64,000 bases of DNA from Streptomyces longhuiensis (GCF_020616555.1 NZ_CP085173.1:1426001-1490000), one strand, 5' to 3'; shown: positions 1 to 13,355, counted from the first letter of the stretch. The notes: generated from the sequence alone by a model not told the origin. Translations and numbers: made by a program.

Positions 1-756
1 CACCGAGCCCAGTTCCGATTCGTCGGCGTCGAAGGCGCCCGCCTGCTCCAGAGACCGGTCCAGGAACCGGTCGAAGAACAGCGCCGCGGCAGGCGCGGTC
101 CCGCGCCCGTCCGCGGGCTCGGAGCTGAGCGGCGCCAGGCGCAGCACGGCCTCGCCGCCCAGGCCGAGGGGCCGGCGCGCGGTCACCAGGACGCGCAGCG
201 ACGGCACGAACTCCATCAGCGTCTGCACCATCCCCACGCACTCGGCCTGGACCGGATCGACGTCGTCGAGGAAGAGCAGCACGTCGGCGGCGCGCAACTG
301 GTCGGCGATGGCGCCGACACCGGCCGCTCCGCGCCTCCCGTGGATCCCGGCCGCCGCCTCCATGACGGCGGCGGCAAGCGAGGCGGGCGTGCCCGGCCCG
401 GCACCGGACCCGGCGTCCTGCCCGCCCTCCGACCAGCGGACGACCATGACGCGCGGCCCGGCCCCCTGCGCGCCGACGCCCACGACCGCACCCGCTGTGA
501 GCCGCCCCTCGCTCACGCCGAGCACGCGCTCCCCCGGCCTCGCGCCCAGCGCCACGACATCCGCGACCGCCTCCGCTGCGAGCCGGCTCTTGCCCACGCC
601 GACCTCGCCGGCCACCGTCACCAGTCGATGGTTCTCCAGGAGCGTGCGCAGGTCCTGCGACTCCCGCTCCCGGCCGACCAGCGGACCGGGCACGTGGCCG
701 CGGTCCTCCGCCGACGGCGTTCTGTCGCCGCCCCTGCGTGTCCACACGTCCGCCAT
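1..756 (-). CDS. AAA/NB-ARC-type ATPase regulator, N-terminal part (cut by window edge)
   Basis: An open frame runs from an ATG at 756 leftward for 252 codons without a stop to the window edge, so only the N-terminus is seen. Residues 25-32 (PLVGRERE) are the usual entry to an ATPase domain. The P-loop is GEVGVGKS at about residues 50-57, and the Walker B-like strand VLLFLDDVD follows about 110 residues later. This order is typical of large streptomycete regulators (LuxR/LAL or AfsR/SARP relatives) in which an ATPase switch controls a C-terminal HTH or TPR region; that part lies outside the window. An inverted repeat at 821-840 lies just upstream and may be its operator. The ATPase call is firm; the regulator call is an inference from family habit. 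Confidence 0.75.
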   Translation of the reverse strand, partial: MADVWTRRGGDRTPSAEDRGHVPGPLVGRERESQDLRTLLENHRLVTVAGEVGVGKSRLAAEAVADVVALGARPGERVLGVSEGRLTAGAVVGVGAQGAGPRVMVVRWSEGGQDAGSGAGPGTPASLAAAVMEAAAGIHGRRGAAGVGAIADQLRAADVLLFLDDVDPVQAECVGMVQTLMEFVPSLRVLVTARRPLGLGGEAVLRLAPLSSEPADGRGTAPAAALFFDRFLDRSLEQAGAFDADESELGSV

Positions 757-1097
757 GCTCCGCACATTCCTGCCCCTCGTCCGTCGACCGCCGCCGTCGT
801 CCGCAGCCCGCGCCCAGTCTGTGCAGAACCGTCACTGCACTTGCGCCACGGCAACCCCAACGCCTGAGCGGCCCCAGGGTGTCGTCGCCGGGCGACGGTC
901 CACCCTTCGCGCGGAACAGTCGAACGCGCGCCCGACTCCACGGTGGGGCGCAGGCCACTCGAAGTGAGCAGTTTTGGAGAAGCGCCGGTCCTGAGCCCCG
1001 CCTAGCCTGAACTCCGTGGACAGCGCCCCTCACGGCAGCTCTCCCGCCGCCTCGCACCGGACGACGGCGACCACACCCACGACCTTCAGGAGTCATC
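757..1097. promoter_or_regulatory. 341-nt divergent intergenic region with a 6+6 bp inverted repeat
   Basis: This gap separates the leftward AAA regulator from the rightward VOC gene and must hold both promoters. The clearest element is GTGCAG (821-826), an 8-nt spacer, then CTGCAC (835-840), a 20-bp dyad 65 nt upstream of the regulator start, which fits a repressor or activator site. TAGCCT at 1003-1008 could be a -10 for the VOC gene, but no good -35 lies at the right distance. I see no open frame of convincing composition and no RNA structure here. Confidence 0.35.
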
Positions 1098-1448
1098 ATG
1101 ACCAGCTCTTCCACCCAGGGGATCAAGACCGTGCTGCACCCCGTCTCCGACCTGGCGAAGGCCAAGGCGGTGTACGTCGCCCTGCTCGGCGCGGAGCCGA
1201 CGGCCGACGCTCCCTACTACGTCGGCTTCGACGTCGCGGGCCAGCACATCGGGCTCGTTCCCGGTGGCGGTGGCATGACCTCGCCGGTGACCTACTGGCA
1301 CGTACCCGACATCGAGGCGAAGCTCGCCGAGGTCACGGCCGCGGGTGCCGTGGTGAAGGAGGCCGCGCACGACGTCGGCGGCGGCCGCCTCGTCGCCACC
1401 TTCACCGACGCCGACGGCAACGTCCTCGGACTGCTCCAGGACAGCTGA
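1098..1448 (+). CDS. VOC (glyoxalase/bleomycin-resistance fold) protein
   Basis: A 116-residue protein of the vicinal oxygen chelate superfamily. It opens with the standard first beta strand (GIKTVLHPVSDLAKAKAVY) and has the second-module pattern YWHVPDIEAKLAEV, ending with FTDADGNVLGLLQ, the usual closing strand of small cytoplasmic VOC proteins. Members bind a metal or a hydrophobic ligand as dimers and act as lyases, isomerases or drug-binding proteins; the substrate cannot be read from sequence. The ATG at 1098 has AGGAG at 1088-1092. It is followed 133 nt later by a UvrA-like ATPase in the same direction. Both families include resistance proteins, so co-function in tolerance to a DNA-binding compound is possible but unproven. 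Confidence 0.85.
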   Translation: MTSSSTQGIKTVLHPVSDLAKAKAVYVALLGAEPTADAPYYVGFDVAGQHIGLVPGGGGMTSPVTYWHVPDIEAKLAEVTAAGAVVKEAAHDVGGGRLVATFTDADGNVLGLLQDS

Positions 1449-1581
1449 CGGACGGCCCGGCCTACCGGGTCCCGGCCAGTGGACGAACAGCATCAGGCGG
1501 ACGGCTCGAAACTGGTTAGATCGAGCCGGGCGACGCCGACGGGGCCCGCGAGGGCGGTCCCGCGCAACAGATGGAGACACG

Positions 1582-3972
<2,391 letters not shown>

Positions 3973-4783
3973 TCGGGAAGCGAGGGCGGACACCCTCCGG
4001 GTCGGACGCGAGTCAGTGGCGCGCATGCCACCTGCTCGTGACGAGGTGAGGCTCCCGGCGCACCATCCTGCGGACCGACCGTCACGCGCAGCGACGGCTC
4101 GGCAGGGATGCAGGCCTTCTGATGTCCGACCCGGACCGCACGCCCTCGCGGAACAGCCCGCGGCTGACCGACCGCGGGCACATCCCGGTGAACCCCGGCG
4201 GACGGGATCCACCGCAGAGCCGTCTCGACGAGCCCACGGATCTCCCGCTCGGAGACCCGGCCGCCGGACAGCAGCCGGTCGAAGACCAGCCCGTCGACGC
4301 ACGCCGGCAGGGTGAGGGTGCGGTCCTCGGCGTCCGCCACGCCGTGCGCGGCCAGGAAGGCGCGTACGGCGTCGCCTGCCGCGTTCTCGCGCGGGACGAG
4401 GATGTCCCGCAGCTCGGGATGGCGCACGCTCTCGACGGCACAGGCATGGCGCGCGAGGGATCGCCGCCGGCCCTCCCCCGTGAGCCGCCGCTCGACGAAC
4501 TCCGCGATCAGCCCGGCCAGTTGGTCCGCGTCGCGCAGCGGCGTCAGCTCCTTGCCCGCCGCGTGGAGCTCGGCCTGGTCGCGTTCCACGAGCCGCCGGA
4601 CCAGCGCCGTGAGCAGCGCCTGCCGCGTGCGGCAGTACGCGGAGGTGGTGCCCGCGGGCATGTCGGCCGCTTTGTCCACGGCCCGGTGCGTCAGGCCCCG
4701 CACGCCGTCCTCGGCGAGTACGTCGATGGCCGAACGGAGTGGCACGCCGTCCTCAACTCGCCCGCAGGCGTGCGGTATCCGGA

Positions 4784-5271
4784 TCACTGGCGATGCGGCG
4801 CCGGTTCGCCGGGTGGCACGACCTGATTCCCGCACTGCTCGACGCGACACGCCCCGCGGCCGTACTGCACCACGACATCAACGAGTTGGTCGCGCCTCTG
4901 CCCACGTACGCGGTGGGCCGCGTCGCCCTCCTCGGCGACGCCGCCCACGCCATGACGCCGAACCCCGGCCAAGGTGCCTTTCAGACGCTGGCGGACGCGG
5001 CCGTGCTCGCCGCCGCCGTCGCCGGTGAACCCACCGTCGAAGCGGCGCTCGCCCACTACGACGGGGAACGCCGGCCACGCAGCCGGTCCGTCGCCCGCGC
5101 CGCCCGTCGGGCGGGCCGGATGGCCAGCAGCTGACGCATCCCCTGGCCATCCCCCTGCGCGACACCGCACTTCGCCTGGCCCCGGCACGTGTGACCGTCC
5201 GCGCGATCCTGCGCCATGCGGACTGGACACCCCCTGAGCTGCCGAATTGCCGCGAGCCTCACGGAGCGTAG
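4784..5271 (+). pseudogene. FAD-dependent monooxygenase remnant (C-terminal third, frameshifted)
   Basis: The frame from about 4784 encodes RFAGWHDLIPALLDAT, then GRVALLGDAAHAMTPNPGQGA, the conserved FAD-binding GD motif of PheA/TfdB-type aromatic hydroxylases. The N-terminal Rossmann GxGxxG region and the first two thirds of the protein are absent. The frame stops at 5132-5134, but the next frame carries on with QQLTHPLAIPLRDTALRLAP and DWTPPELP, the usual C-terminus of this family, up to a TAG at 5269-5271. So there is a one-nucleotide shift near 5120-5131 as well as the 5' truncation. There is no promoter or start codon context. It cannot make an active enzyme. Confidence 0.8.
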
Positions 5272-5345
5272 TCGTCCGCCGCGCGGCTTCGGTGCCGCCG
5301 TTCTACGTTGGTCGAGCAAGACCCGTACAAGACAAAGGAGTCGTA

Positions 5346-5537
5346 ATGGCTGACAAGGGCGGCATGGACAAGGTCAAGGGCAAGGCCAAGGAGATGACCG
5401 GTAAGGTCACCGGCGATCGCCGCAAGGAGGCCTCGGGCCGCGCCGACCAGGCGAAGGGCGAGGCCAAGAAGGCGATGGGCGATGCCCACGACCGCGCCCG
5501 CGGAGTCCACGACTCCATCCAGCGCGACGGCTCTTGA
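5346..5537 (+). CDS. CsbD-family small stress protein
   Basis: A 63-residue, very hydrophilic protein, MADKGGMDKVKGKAKEMTGK in front, rich in K, E, A and G with the repeated KGKAKE/KGEAKKA pattern of the CsbD family. In Bacillus csbD belongs to the sigma-B general stress regulon; its biochemical role is unknown. The ATG at 5346 has GGAG at 5337-5340. Frames open upstream of this ATG are not used, because the ribosome-binding site is positioned only here. A strong hairpin follows immediately, so it is a monocistronic unit. Confidence 0.9.
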   Translation: MADKGGMDKVKGKAKEMTGKVTGDRRKEASGRADQAKGEAKKAMGDAHDRARGVHDSIQRDGS

Positions 5538-5550
5538 CCGAGCCTCGAAG

Positions 5551-5579
5551 AAGCCCCCGCGCGTGCTGCGCGGGGGCTT
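5551..5579. terminator. Bidirectional hairpin terminator between CsbD and SUMF1 genes
   Basis: AAGCCCCCGCGC at 5551-5562 pairs perfectly with GCGCGGGGGCTT at 5568-5579 around a 5-nt loop. It sits 14 nt after the CsbD stop and 11 nt beyond the stop of the convergent SUMF1 gene, so it can serve both. Confidence 0.85.
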
Positions 5580-5589
5580 CCCCCTGCCG

Positions 5590-6318
5590 TCACCCGCTGC
5601 GGGCCAGCCGGAAGCCGAGGTCGTCGATCGCGAACGTCGGGTGGCTGCGGCGGCGCACGGAGGCCCCGCAGCCCCGCTCCGACTCGGCCCAGCCACCACC
5701 GCGGAAGATCCGGTACGAGCCGTAGACCTCCTCGTCGTACAGGTCCCAGCACCACTCCCAGACGTTGCCGAGCATGTCGTGCAGCCCCCACGCGTTGGGG
5801 GCCTTTCCGCCGACGTCGTGGACTCCGCCTCCGGAGTTGTCCGCGTACCAGGCGATGTCGTCGATCGCCCCGTACCGGTATCCCTCGGTTCCCGCCTTGC
5901 ACGCGTACTGCCACTCGGCCTCCGTCGGCAGGCGGTAGCCGTCGGCGTCCCAGTCGCACGACACCCCGCCGCCGTCCGCCTCGCGGGTGTAGGCCGGGGT
6001 CAGACCGGAGCGCGCCGAGAGGGCGTTGCAGATGTCGATCGCGTCGAGCCAACTGACGTTCGTCACCGGCGAGGCGCCACTCGTGGCACCGCTCGTGGCG
6101 GGAGCGGTGTCGGCGCCGGTGGCGGAGCGGAGGAGGTCCGCCGTGACGGGGTGGCGGCCGATCCGGAAGGGCGCGATGTCCGTCGTCCAGCGAGCGCCGC
6201 GCCGGTCGTCCCGTAGGTCGACGGTGCCACCGGCGACGCGCACCATCCCTTCTGCGATGGTGTCGACGGCGGCGTCGGTCGCGGGATGCACCTCGTGAAG
6301 CCTCTCCCTCGGGATCAT
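5590..6318 (-). CDS. SUMF1/formylglycine-generating-enzyme-domain protein
   Basis: A 242-residue protein of the FGE-sulfatase (SUMF1/EgtB/PvdO) fold. Landmarks are [15 protein letters not shown] and FRIGRHPVT near the front, [18 protein letters not shown] in the middle, then [25 protein letters not shown], and [11 protein letters not shown] with a final GFRLARS. True formylglycine-generating enzymes oxidise a sulfatase cysteine using a copper-binding cysteine pair; other members use the fold for different chemistry, and no sulfatase gene is nearby. Its ATG overlaps the stop of the upstream aldo/keto reductase by 4 nt, so the two are translationally coupled. The specific substrate is unknown. 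Confidence 0.8.
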   Translation of the reverse strand: MIPRERLHEVHPATDAAVDTIAEGMVRVAGGTVDLRDDRRGARWTTDIAPFRIGRHPVTADLLRSATGADTAPATSGATSGASPVTNVSWLDAIDICNALSARSGLTPAYTREADGGGVSCDWDADGYRLPTEAEWQYACKAGTEGYRYGAIDDIAWYADNSGGGVHDVGGKAPNAWGLHDMLGNVWEWCWDLYDEEVYGSYRIFRGGGWAESERGCGASVRRRSHPTFAIDDLGFRLARSG

Positions 6319-7280
6319 CCGTAGAAGTTGCGCTGCCAGCGGTGCCTTGCCAGCACGGCGAGTTGGTCGGCGGTCAGCGGCCGTCCGTCGCTCAGGGCCG
6401 TGTTGCGCTCGACGTTGCGTACGGTGCGCATGCCGGGGATGACGGTGGAGACGGCGGGCGAACTCAGCACGAAGCGCAGCGCGTTCTCGGCGATCTCGTC
6501 GGGCGCGATGCCGAGGTCGGCCACGATGGCGGCGACCTTCCGCTCGACCTGCGCCGGCCGGTCGTCGCGGAAGTAGCGTGCGCGGAAGTCGCCTTCGGGG
6601 AACGTCGCCCCTGCGGTGACCCGGCCCGTGAGCCCGCCCTCGTCCAGCGCCACGCGGACGATGACGCCGACGCCGTGTTCTTCGCAGGCGGGCAGCAACG
6701 CGTCGGCGGGTGCCTGGTCGAAGATGTTGTAGATCACCTGAACGGTGTCGACGGCACCGCTGCGCACGAGGGCGAGCGCGTTGTCCGGCTGGTGGTCGTT
6801 GATGGAGACGCCGAACAGGCGGATCTTCCCCTCCTTCTTCAGCTCCTCGACCGTCTGCAGCCAGTCACCCCGGCCCACCCACTCGTCACTCCAGACGTGG
6901 AACTGCACCACGTCGAAGTGGTCGAGGCCGCTGACCCGCAGACTGGTCTCCACGCTCTCGCGTATGTGGGCGCCCGGGAACGCCTCGGCGGGGTCGACGC
7001 CCTCGGGCGCGGGCCAGATCCTGTTCATCGGCGGCACCTTGGTCGCCACAAGCACCTCGTCGCCTGCCCGTTCGCGCACGACCCGGCCCACGATCCGCTC
7101 GCTCTCGCCGTAGCCGCGGGCGGTGTCGATGAAGTTCACCCCGAGGTCGACGGCCCGGTGCAGGGCACGTACGGACTCGTCCTCGGTGGCGCCCACCCAC
7201 CCGGACGCGCCGATGCCCCAGGCGCCGTAGCCGATCTCGGACACGGACATTCCGCTGCGGCCCAGCTCGCGGTAGCGCAC
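6315..7280 (-). CDS. Aldo/keto reductase
   Basis: A 321-residue (beta/alpha)8 NADPH-dependent oxidoreductase. It has [15 protein letters not shown] with the catalytic Asp and Tyr, VATKVPP with the catalytic Lys, FDVVQFHVW with the His position, and a C-terminal [14 protein letters not shown] cofactor-binding segment. The length fits the family. I prefer the GTG at 7280, which has GGAGG six bases ahead; a TTG at 7286 is possible but overlaps that site. It is the first gene of a two-gene leftward unit with the SUMF1-like gene (4-nt overlap). Family members reduce aldehydes and ketones; the physiological substrate is not evident. Confidence 0.88.
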   Translation of the reverse strand: MRYRELGRSGMSVSEIGYGAWGIGASGWVGATEDESVRALHRAVDLGVNFIDTARGYGESERIVGRVVRERAGDEVLVATKVPPMNRIWPAPEGVDPAEAFPGAHIRESVETSLRVSGLDHFDVVQFHVWSDEWVGRGDWLQTVEELKKEGKIRLFGVSINDHQPDNALALVRSGAVDTVQVIYNIFDQAPADALLPACEEHGVGVIVRVALDEGGLTGRVTAGATFPEGDFRARYFRDDRPAQVERKVAAIVADLGIAPDEIAENALRFVLSSPAVSTVIPGMRTVRNVERNTALSDGRPLTADQLAVLARHRWQRNFYG

Positions 7281-7392
7281 TCTCAACCTCCACGTCGAGT
7301 CTCTTCGCCCGGGCCGCGTCGAAGCCTGCGCCCGGAAACGTCCCGACGATCCATACCCTCTTCAGGAGCGCGCGTCCCCCGATATGGACACT

Positions 7393-7423
7393 TTGCCTAA
7401 GCCGGAGAGGTCACCGGTAGACT
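7393..7423 (+). promoter_or_regulatory. Possible vegetative promoter of the 66-residue protein gene
   Basis: TTGCCT at 7393-7398 and TAGACT at 7418-7423 resemble Streptomyces -35 and -10 hexamers, though the 19-nt spacing is one to two bases long. The gene starts 62 nt downstream. Confidence 0.35.
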
Positions 7424-7484
7424 CGTTGGCTGATTCCTCCGGTGCCGGGGGCGTCGCCAGCCAAGGAAAGAGGGAAGTCTCGAC

Positions 7485-7685
7485 GTGTGGGCCGCACAGC
7501 ACGAAGCTCCGATCTACAGTCGGCTCATCCAGGAACGAGGCGACATCCCCGCCCAGGTCCGTGCCGCAGCCGAACAGACCCTGCGGGATCTGGAACGGGT
7601 GATGCCGGCGCCGCTGCCGCGCGCCATGCCGACGCCGCAGACGCACGCCCCCGCGCTGAACAGCGGCGGGCAAGGCTCGCTCTAG
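7485..7685 (+). CDS. Small hypothetical protein, 66 aa
   Basis: A GTG at 7485 with AGGGAAG a few bases upstream opens a 66-codon frame: MWAAQHEAPIYSRLIQERG followed by an amphipathic helix (VRAAAEQTLRDLERVM) and a proline-rich tail. Codon use has the high-GC third positions of real genes. The tail lacks cysteines or hydrophobic segments, so it should be cytoplasmic. I do not recognise a family. It lies alone between the aldo/keto reductase and the kdp operon and ends 5 nt before a strong hairpin. It could be a small conserved streptomycete protein. Confidence 0.6.
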   Translation: MWAAQHEAPIYSRLIQERGDIPAQVRAAAEQTLRDLERVMPAPLPRAMPTPQTHAPALNSGGQGSL

Positions 7686-7690
7686 CGCAC

Positions 7691-7738
7691 ACGGAAGCCG
7701 GCGGCACCGGGAAGTCTTCCCGAGCCGCCGGCTTCCGT
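7691..7738. terminator. Long bidirectional hairpin terminator downstream of kdpC
   Basis: ACGGAAGCCGGCGGC at 7691-7705 is a perfect complement of 7724-7738 (15 bp). The 18-nt loop itself contains a GGGAAG/CTTCCC mini-stem. It separates the convergent 66-residue gene and kdpC and can terminate both. Confidence 0.85.
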
Positions 7739-7754
7739 CGTGTCCGGTCCGCGA

Positions 7755-8423
7755 TCAGCTCCTCGCGGCCAAGCCCTTGAGCGCGATGTTGAGTTCGAGG
7801 ACGTTGACGCGAGGCTCACCCATGAAGCCGACGATACGGCCTTCGGTGTGCTCGTCCACCAGCTTCTGCACCTGGGCGACCGAGAGGTGGTTCTTCTCCG
7901 CGATGCGGTGGACCTGGAGGTCCGCGTAGGCCGGGGAGATGTCCGGGTCGAGGCCGGAGCCGGAGGAGGTGACGGCGTCGGCCGGCACATCCGACTTCTT
8001 GACCTTGTACGTGGCCGTGGAGTTGTCCTTGATGACGGCCTTCTGCGCGGCCTCCACCTGGCCGATGAGGTCCTTGTTGTCGCCGGCCAGGTTGGTGGCG
8101 CCGGAAAGGATCAGCTTGTACTGCGTGTTGACGCTGTTGGTACCCAGACCGTTGGAGGGGCGCGGCTGGAACCACTTGAGGTCGGGTTCCGCGGTCTCCT
8201 GGCCCTTCTTCAGCGGCAGGTCGTAGCGCTGGCCGATGAGGGACGAGCCGACGACCTTGCCCTCGGACTTGATCTCGGAGCCGTTCGCCTTGTTGTGGAA
8301 GAGGGCCTGGGCTACCCCGGTGACGGCGAGCGGGTAGATGACGCCGCACACGACGGTCAGCACGAGCAGGGCCCGCAGGCCGGCCCACAGCAACCGGCCG
8401 GTGTTCTTAACCGAGTTGTTCAT
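7755..8423 (-). CDS. kdpC: KdpC, potassium-transporting ATPase subunit C
   Basis: A 222-residue single-span membrane protein: a short cytosolic N-terminus, one transmembrane helix (about residues 15-35, ALLVLTVVCGVIYPLAVTGVAQ) and a periplasmic-side domain with GSSLIGQ and the conserved WFQPRPS and DPDISPAYADLQVHRIA stretches. KdpC stabilises the KdpA-KdpB complex and increases K+ affinity. It is the last gene of the operon, 5 nt after kdpB. The kdpDE sensor-regulator genes that often follow are not present here; the next gene is an unrelated convergent small gene. Confidence 0.95.
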   Translation of the reverse strand: MNNSVKNTGRLLWAGLRALLVLTVVCGVIYPLAVTGVAQALFHNKANGSEIKSEGKVVGSSLIGQRYDLPLKKGQETAEPDLKWFQPRPSNGLGTNSVNTQYKLILSGATNLAGDNKDLIGQVEAAQKAVIKDNSTATYKVKKSDVPADAVTSSGSGLDPDISPAYADLQVHRIAEKNHLSVAQVQKLVDEHTEGRIVGFMGEPRVNVLELNIALKGLAARS

Positions 8424-8428
8424 GGTGA

Positions 8429-10575
<2,147 letters not shown>

Positions 10576-10579
<4 letters not shown>

Positions 10580-12240
10580 GACGCCAGTCCTTCCGCGAGC
10601 GGGCCGAGGGCCAGGGCGGGGAAGTACGTCAGACCGGCGATGATCAGGATCGTGCCGACGAGGAGCCCGGTGAACAGCGGCTTCTCGGTGCGCAGGGTGC
10701 CGGCCGTGGCGGGGACGGGCCGCTGCTCTGCGAGCGAGCCGGCCAGGGCGAGGACGAACACCATCGGCAGGAACCGGCCCAGCAGCATCGCGAGCCCGAT
10801 CGTGGTGTTGAACCACTGCGTGTCCGCGCTCAGACCCGCGAACGCCGAACCGTTGTTGTTCGCACCCGACGTATACGCGTAAAGAATCTCCGAGAACCCG
10901 TGCGCCCCGGAGTTGAGCATCGAGTTCGGCGGCGTGGGAAGCGCCATCGCCAGCGCCGTGAACACCAGAACCAGCGCGGGGGTGATGAGGATGTAGCACG
11001 CCGCGAACTTGATCTCACGCGTGCCGATCTTCTTGCCCAGATACTCCGGTGTACGCCCGACCATCAGACCCGCGATGAACACCGCGATGATCGCCATGAT
11101 CAGCATCCCGTAAAGCCCGGAACCGGTACCACCAGGCGCGATCTCACCCAGCTGCATACCCAGCATCGTGATACCCCCGCCGAACCCGGTGAACGAGGAG
11201 TGGAACGAGTCCACCGCACCCGTCGAGGTGAGGGTCGTGGCCACCGCGAAGATCGACGAACCGCCGACCCCGAACCGGTTCTCCTTGCCCTCCATCGCCC
11301 CGCCCGCGATATCGAACGCCGGACCACCGTGGTGGAACTCCGTCCACATCATCAACGCCGTGAACCCGATCCAGATCGCGGCCATCGTCGCGAGGATCGC
11401 GTAACCCTGCTTCAGGGAACCGACCATGCGGCCGAACGTGCGCGTCAACGCGAACGGGATGACCAGGATCAGGAAGACCTCGAAGAGGTTCGTGAAACCG
11501 TTCGGGTTCTCGAAGGGGTGGGCACTGTTGGCGTTGAAGTAGCCACCACCGTTGGTGCCCAGCTCCTTGATGGCCTCCTGCGAGGCGACCGCGCCACCGT
11601 TCCACTGCTGCGAGCCGCCCATGAACTGGCCGACCTCGTGGATCCCGGAGAAGTTCTGGATCGCGCCGCACGCCACCAGGACGAGTGCGCCGATCACCGC
11701 GATCGGGATCAGGATACGGACCGTGCCGCGCACCAGGTCCGACCAGAAGTTGCCGAGCTCACCAGTACGGGAACGAGCGAAACCCCGCACCAGCGCCACC
11801 GCCACCGCGATACCGACCGCCGCGGAGACGAAGTTCTGCACCGCCAGACCCGCCGTCTGCACGACGTGGCCCATGGCCTGCTCGCCGTAATACGACTGCC
11901 AGTTGGTGTTCGCCACGAACGAAGCAGCCGTGTTGAACGCCTGATCCGGGTCGATGGACTTGAAGCCCAGCGAACCCGGCAGACTGCCCTGGACACGCTG
12001 CAACAAGTACAGGAAGAGAACACTCACCGCGGAGAAGGCAAGCACACTCCGCAAATAGGCGGGCCAGCGCATCTCCGCGTTCGGATTGGCGCCGATGCCC
12101 TTGTAGATCCACTTCTCCACACGCAGGTGCTTGTCGGAGGAGTAGACCCGGGCCATGTAATCACCCAGAGGACGGTAGGCCAGGCCGAGCGCCGCTATCA
12201 GGGCGAGGAGCTGGAGCACACCAGCGAGTACGGGGCTCAT
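10576..12240 (-). CDS. kdpA: KdpA, potassium-binding and channel subunit
   Basis: A 554-residue polytopic protein of the SKT family. The four selectivity-filter repeats are recognisable, for example [19 protein letters not shown] in the second and later, and [18 protein letters not shown] in the third. About ten hydrophobic spans are visible. KdpA takes K+ from outside and passes it through an intersubunit tunnel to KdpB. It starts 8 nt after kdpF stops and overlaps kdpB by 4 nt, so the cluster is one translation-coupled unit. Confidence 0.96.
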
Positions 12241-12248
12241 ATCGGTAC

Positions 12249-12338
12249 TCAGAACCTCTCCGGGTAGATGAGGGCGAGGACCAGATAGCCAAGGAGGGCG
12301 ACGGCCACGATCAGGCCGACGACGGTTTCGGCAGTCAC
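12249..12338 (-). CDS. kdpF: KdpF, small membrane subunit
   Basis: A 29-codon gene from GTG at 12338: [20 protein letters not shown] then LALIYPERF and stop. This is a single transmembrane helix ending with YPERF, the hallmark of KdpF, which acts as a lipid-like stabiliser of the Kdp complex. Its GTG overlaps the stop of the 27-residue gene upstream (GTGA), and kdpA begins 8 nt downstream. Confidence 0.92.
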   Translation of the reverse strand: MTAETVVGLIVAVALLGYLVLALIYPERF

Positions 12339-12418
12339 AGCTTTGCGACCCCCTTGGCGATGAGAGCCACCAGCGCGAAAACCGCGATCGTGGTGACGAC
12401 GAAGGCCACGTCGGCCAT
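12335..12418 (-). CDS. 27-aa single-span membrane peptide ahead of kdpF
   Basis: From the ATG at 12418 (AGGAG just upstream) runs [20 protein letters not shown] then AKGVAKL and a stop. It is one transmembrane helix with a short positively charged C-terminus. Its TGA overlaps the kdpF GTG, so it should be translated with the operon and is its first gene. I know of no assigned function. It resembles the class of small helical subunits that stabilise P-type pumps, and may be a second KdpF-like accessory peptide. The frame upstream of the ATG is open but has no ribosome-binding site, so I exclude it. Confidence 0.7.
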   Translation of the reverse strand: MADVAFVVTTIAVFALVALIAKGVAKL

Positions 12419-12446
12419 CGTGAGCTCCTGAATGAGGTTCGGAATT

Positions 12447-12475
12447 GAACGGACGCTTAGAGGAAACCTCCGTTC
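12447..12475. promoter_or_regulatory. Inverted repeat upstream of the kdp operon
   Basis: GAACGGA at 12447-12453 and TCCGTTC at 12469-12475 form a perfect 7-bp dyad with a 15-nt spacer, 29-57 nt upstream of the first kdp-operon start. The geometry fits a dimeric regulator site or a leader hairpin. I cannot assign it to KdpE. Confidence 0.4.
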
Positions 12476-12612
12476 AGGACCGGAACGGCCCCCCTTGACG
12501 CCTCTCATACGGCGGGGTGCGCGGCCTTGACGCATCCCATACGCCTCTTCGCGCCAGGGTGACGTGGGCCACCCTGGCGTGCCCGTGTTCCCGCAGATCA
12601 GGAGACCGTGGA

Positions 12613-13179
12613 CTACCTCGCCGAGGCGCCCCCGAGCTTGCGCCAGTCCGGGGCCAGGACCGACCAGACCTCCTCGTCGTGGCGGACGCCCCGGTACAGG
12701 TAGCTCTCCCGCAGCACCGCGTCGCGGGTCATGCCGAGGCGCCGGGCCACATTGAGGCTGGCGGTGTTGTCGGCCCCCGCCACCCAGTCGACGCGGTGCA
12801 TGCCGCGCACGTCGAAGGCCCAGTCGAGCAGGACACGGATCGCGCGCGTGACGATGCCCCGGCCGACCATCGTCGCCTCCAGCCAGCAGCCGACCTCACA
12901 GTTCCCGGCCGCGGTGTCGAAGAGCCGGAACATCACCCCGCCGACGAGCGTGCCGTCGGCCCAGATGCCGTAGAGGCGACCGGCGTCGGCAGCCGTCTTG
13001 TCCGCGTAGCGCTGGAGGAACGCCGTGGCGGACACCAAGTCCGTCACGTGGTCCGGGAGTTCGACGAACCGGCCGATGTGCTCGCGACCCCGGTTCATGT
13101 GGGCGAGGAACTCCTCGGCGTTCCACGGCTCCAGGGGCCGCAGCTCGACGCCGTCGTCACCCAGCGGTATCGCGAACAT
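12613..13179 (-). CDS. GNAT acetyltransferase (RimJ/RimL type)
   Basis: A 188-residue N-acetyltransferase: MFAIPLGDDGVELRPLEPWN at the start, WADGTLVGGVMFRLFDT in the central sheet, and the acetyl-CoA loop MVGRGIVTRAIRVLL. The C-terminal NTASLNVARRLGM is typical of ribosomal-protein-type (RimJ/L) members that acetylate protein N-termini or small amines. The ATG at 13179 with AAGGAG nine bases upstream is preferred over further in-frame starts, which would run into the chitinase promoter. It is transcribed away from the chitinase. Confidence 0.88.
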   Translation of the reverse strand: MFAIPLGDDGVELRPLEPWNAEEFLAHMNRGREHIGRFVELPDHVTDLVSATAFLQRYADKTAADAGRLYGIWADGTLVGGVMFRLFDTAAGNCEVGCWLEATMVGRGIVTRAIRVLLDWAFDVRGMHRVDWVAGADNTASLNVARRLGMTRDAVLRESYLYRGVRHDEEVWSVLAPDWRKLGGASAR

Positions 13180-13249
13180 CCTGCTCCTTCGGTACGGGTT
13201 GCTGCCGCGCCGCAGCCTAGGCCGAAACCGTGCCACCACGGCGGCCATT

Positions 13250-13280
13250 TTTGGTCTAGACCTTGACAGGTCCAGACCAG
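13250..13280. promoter_or_regulatory. Two DasR-type (dre) sites with a -35 box between them
   Basis: GGTCTAGACC at 13253-13262 is the perfect palindromic core of the DasR-responsive element, whose known consensus is ACTGGTCTAGACCACT. A second copy, GGTCCAGACC at 13269-13278, lies 16 bp away and matches the classic repeat found in Streptomyces chitinase promoters. A consensus -35 (TTGACA, 13263-13268) sits exactly between the two cores. The -10 is weak (around 13286-13291). The chitinase starts 77 nt downstream. DasR is a GntR-family sensor of glucosamine phosphates, so repression relieved by chitin breakdown products is the expected logic. Confidence 0.85.
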
Positions 13281-13355
13281 GTTCGCTTGAGTGACCGGCA
13301 CCCCCCCATGGCGGCGCCGAGCTCCCCAACTCGCGCCGCGCGAAGGAGCGTTGGC

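Noticed and set aside
12419..12612. Riboswitch ahead of kdp (for example a c-di-AMP sensing leader)
   Set aside because: The leader is short and lacks the conserved multi-stem layout; only a simple dyad is present.
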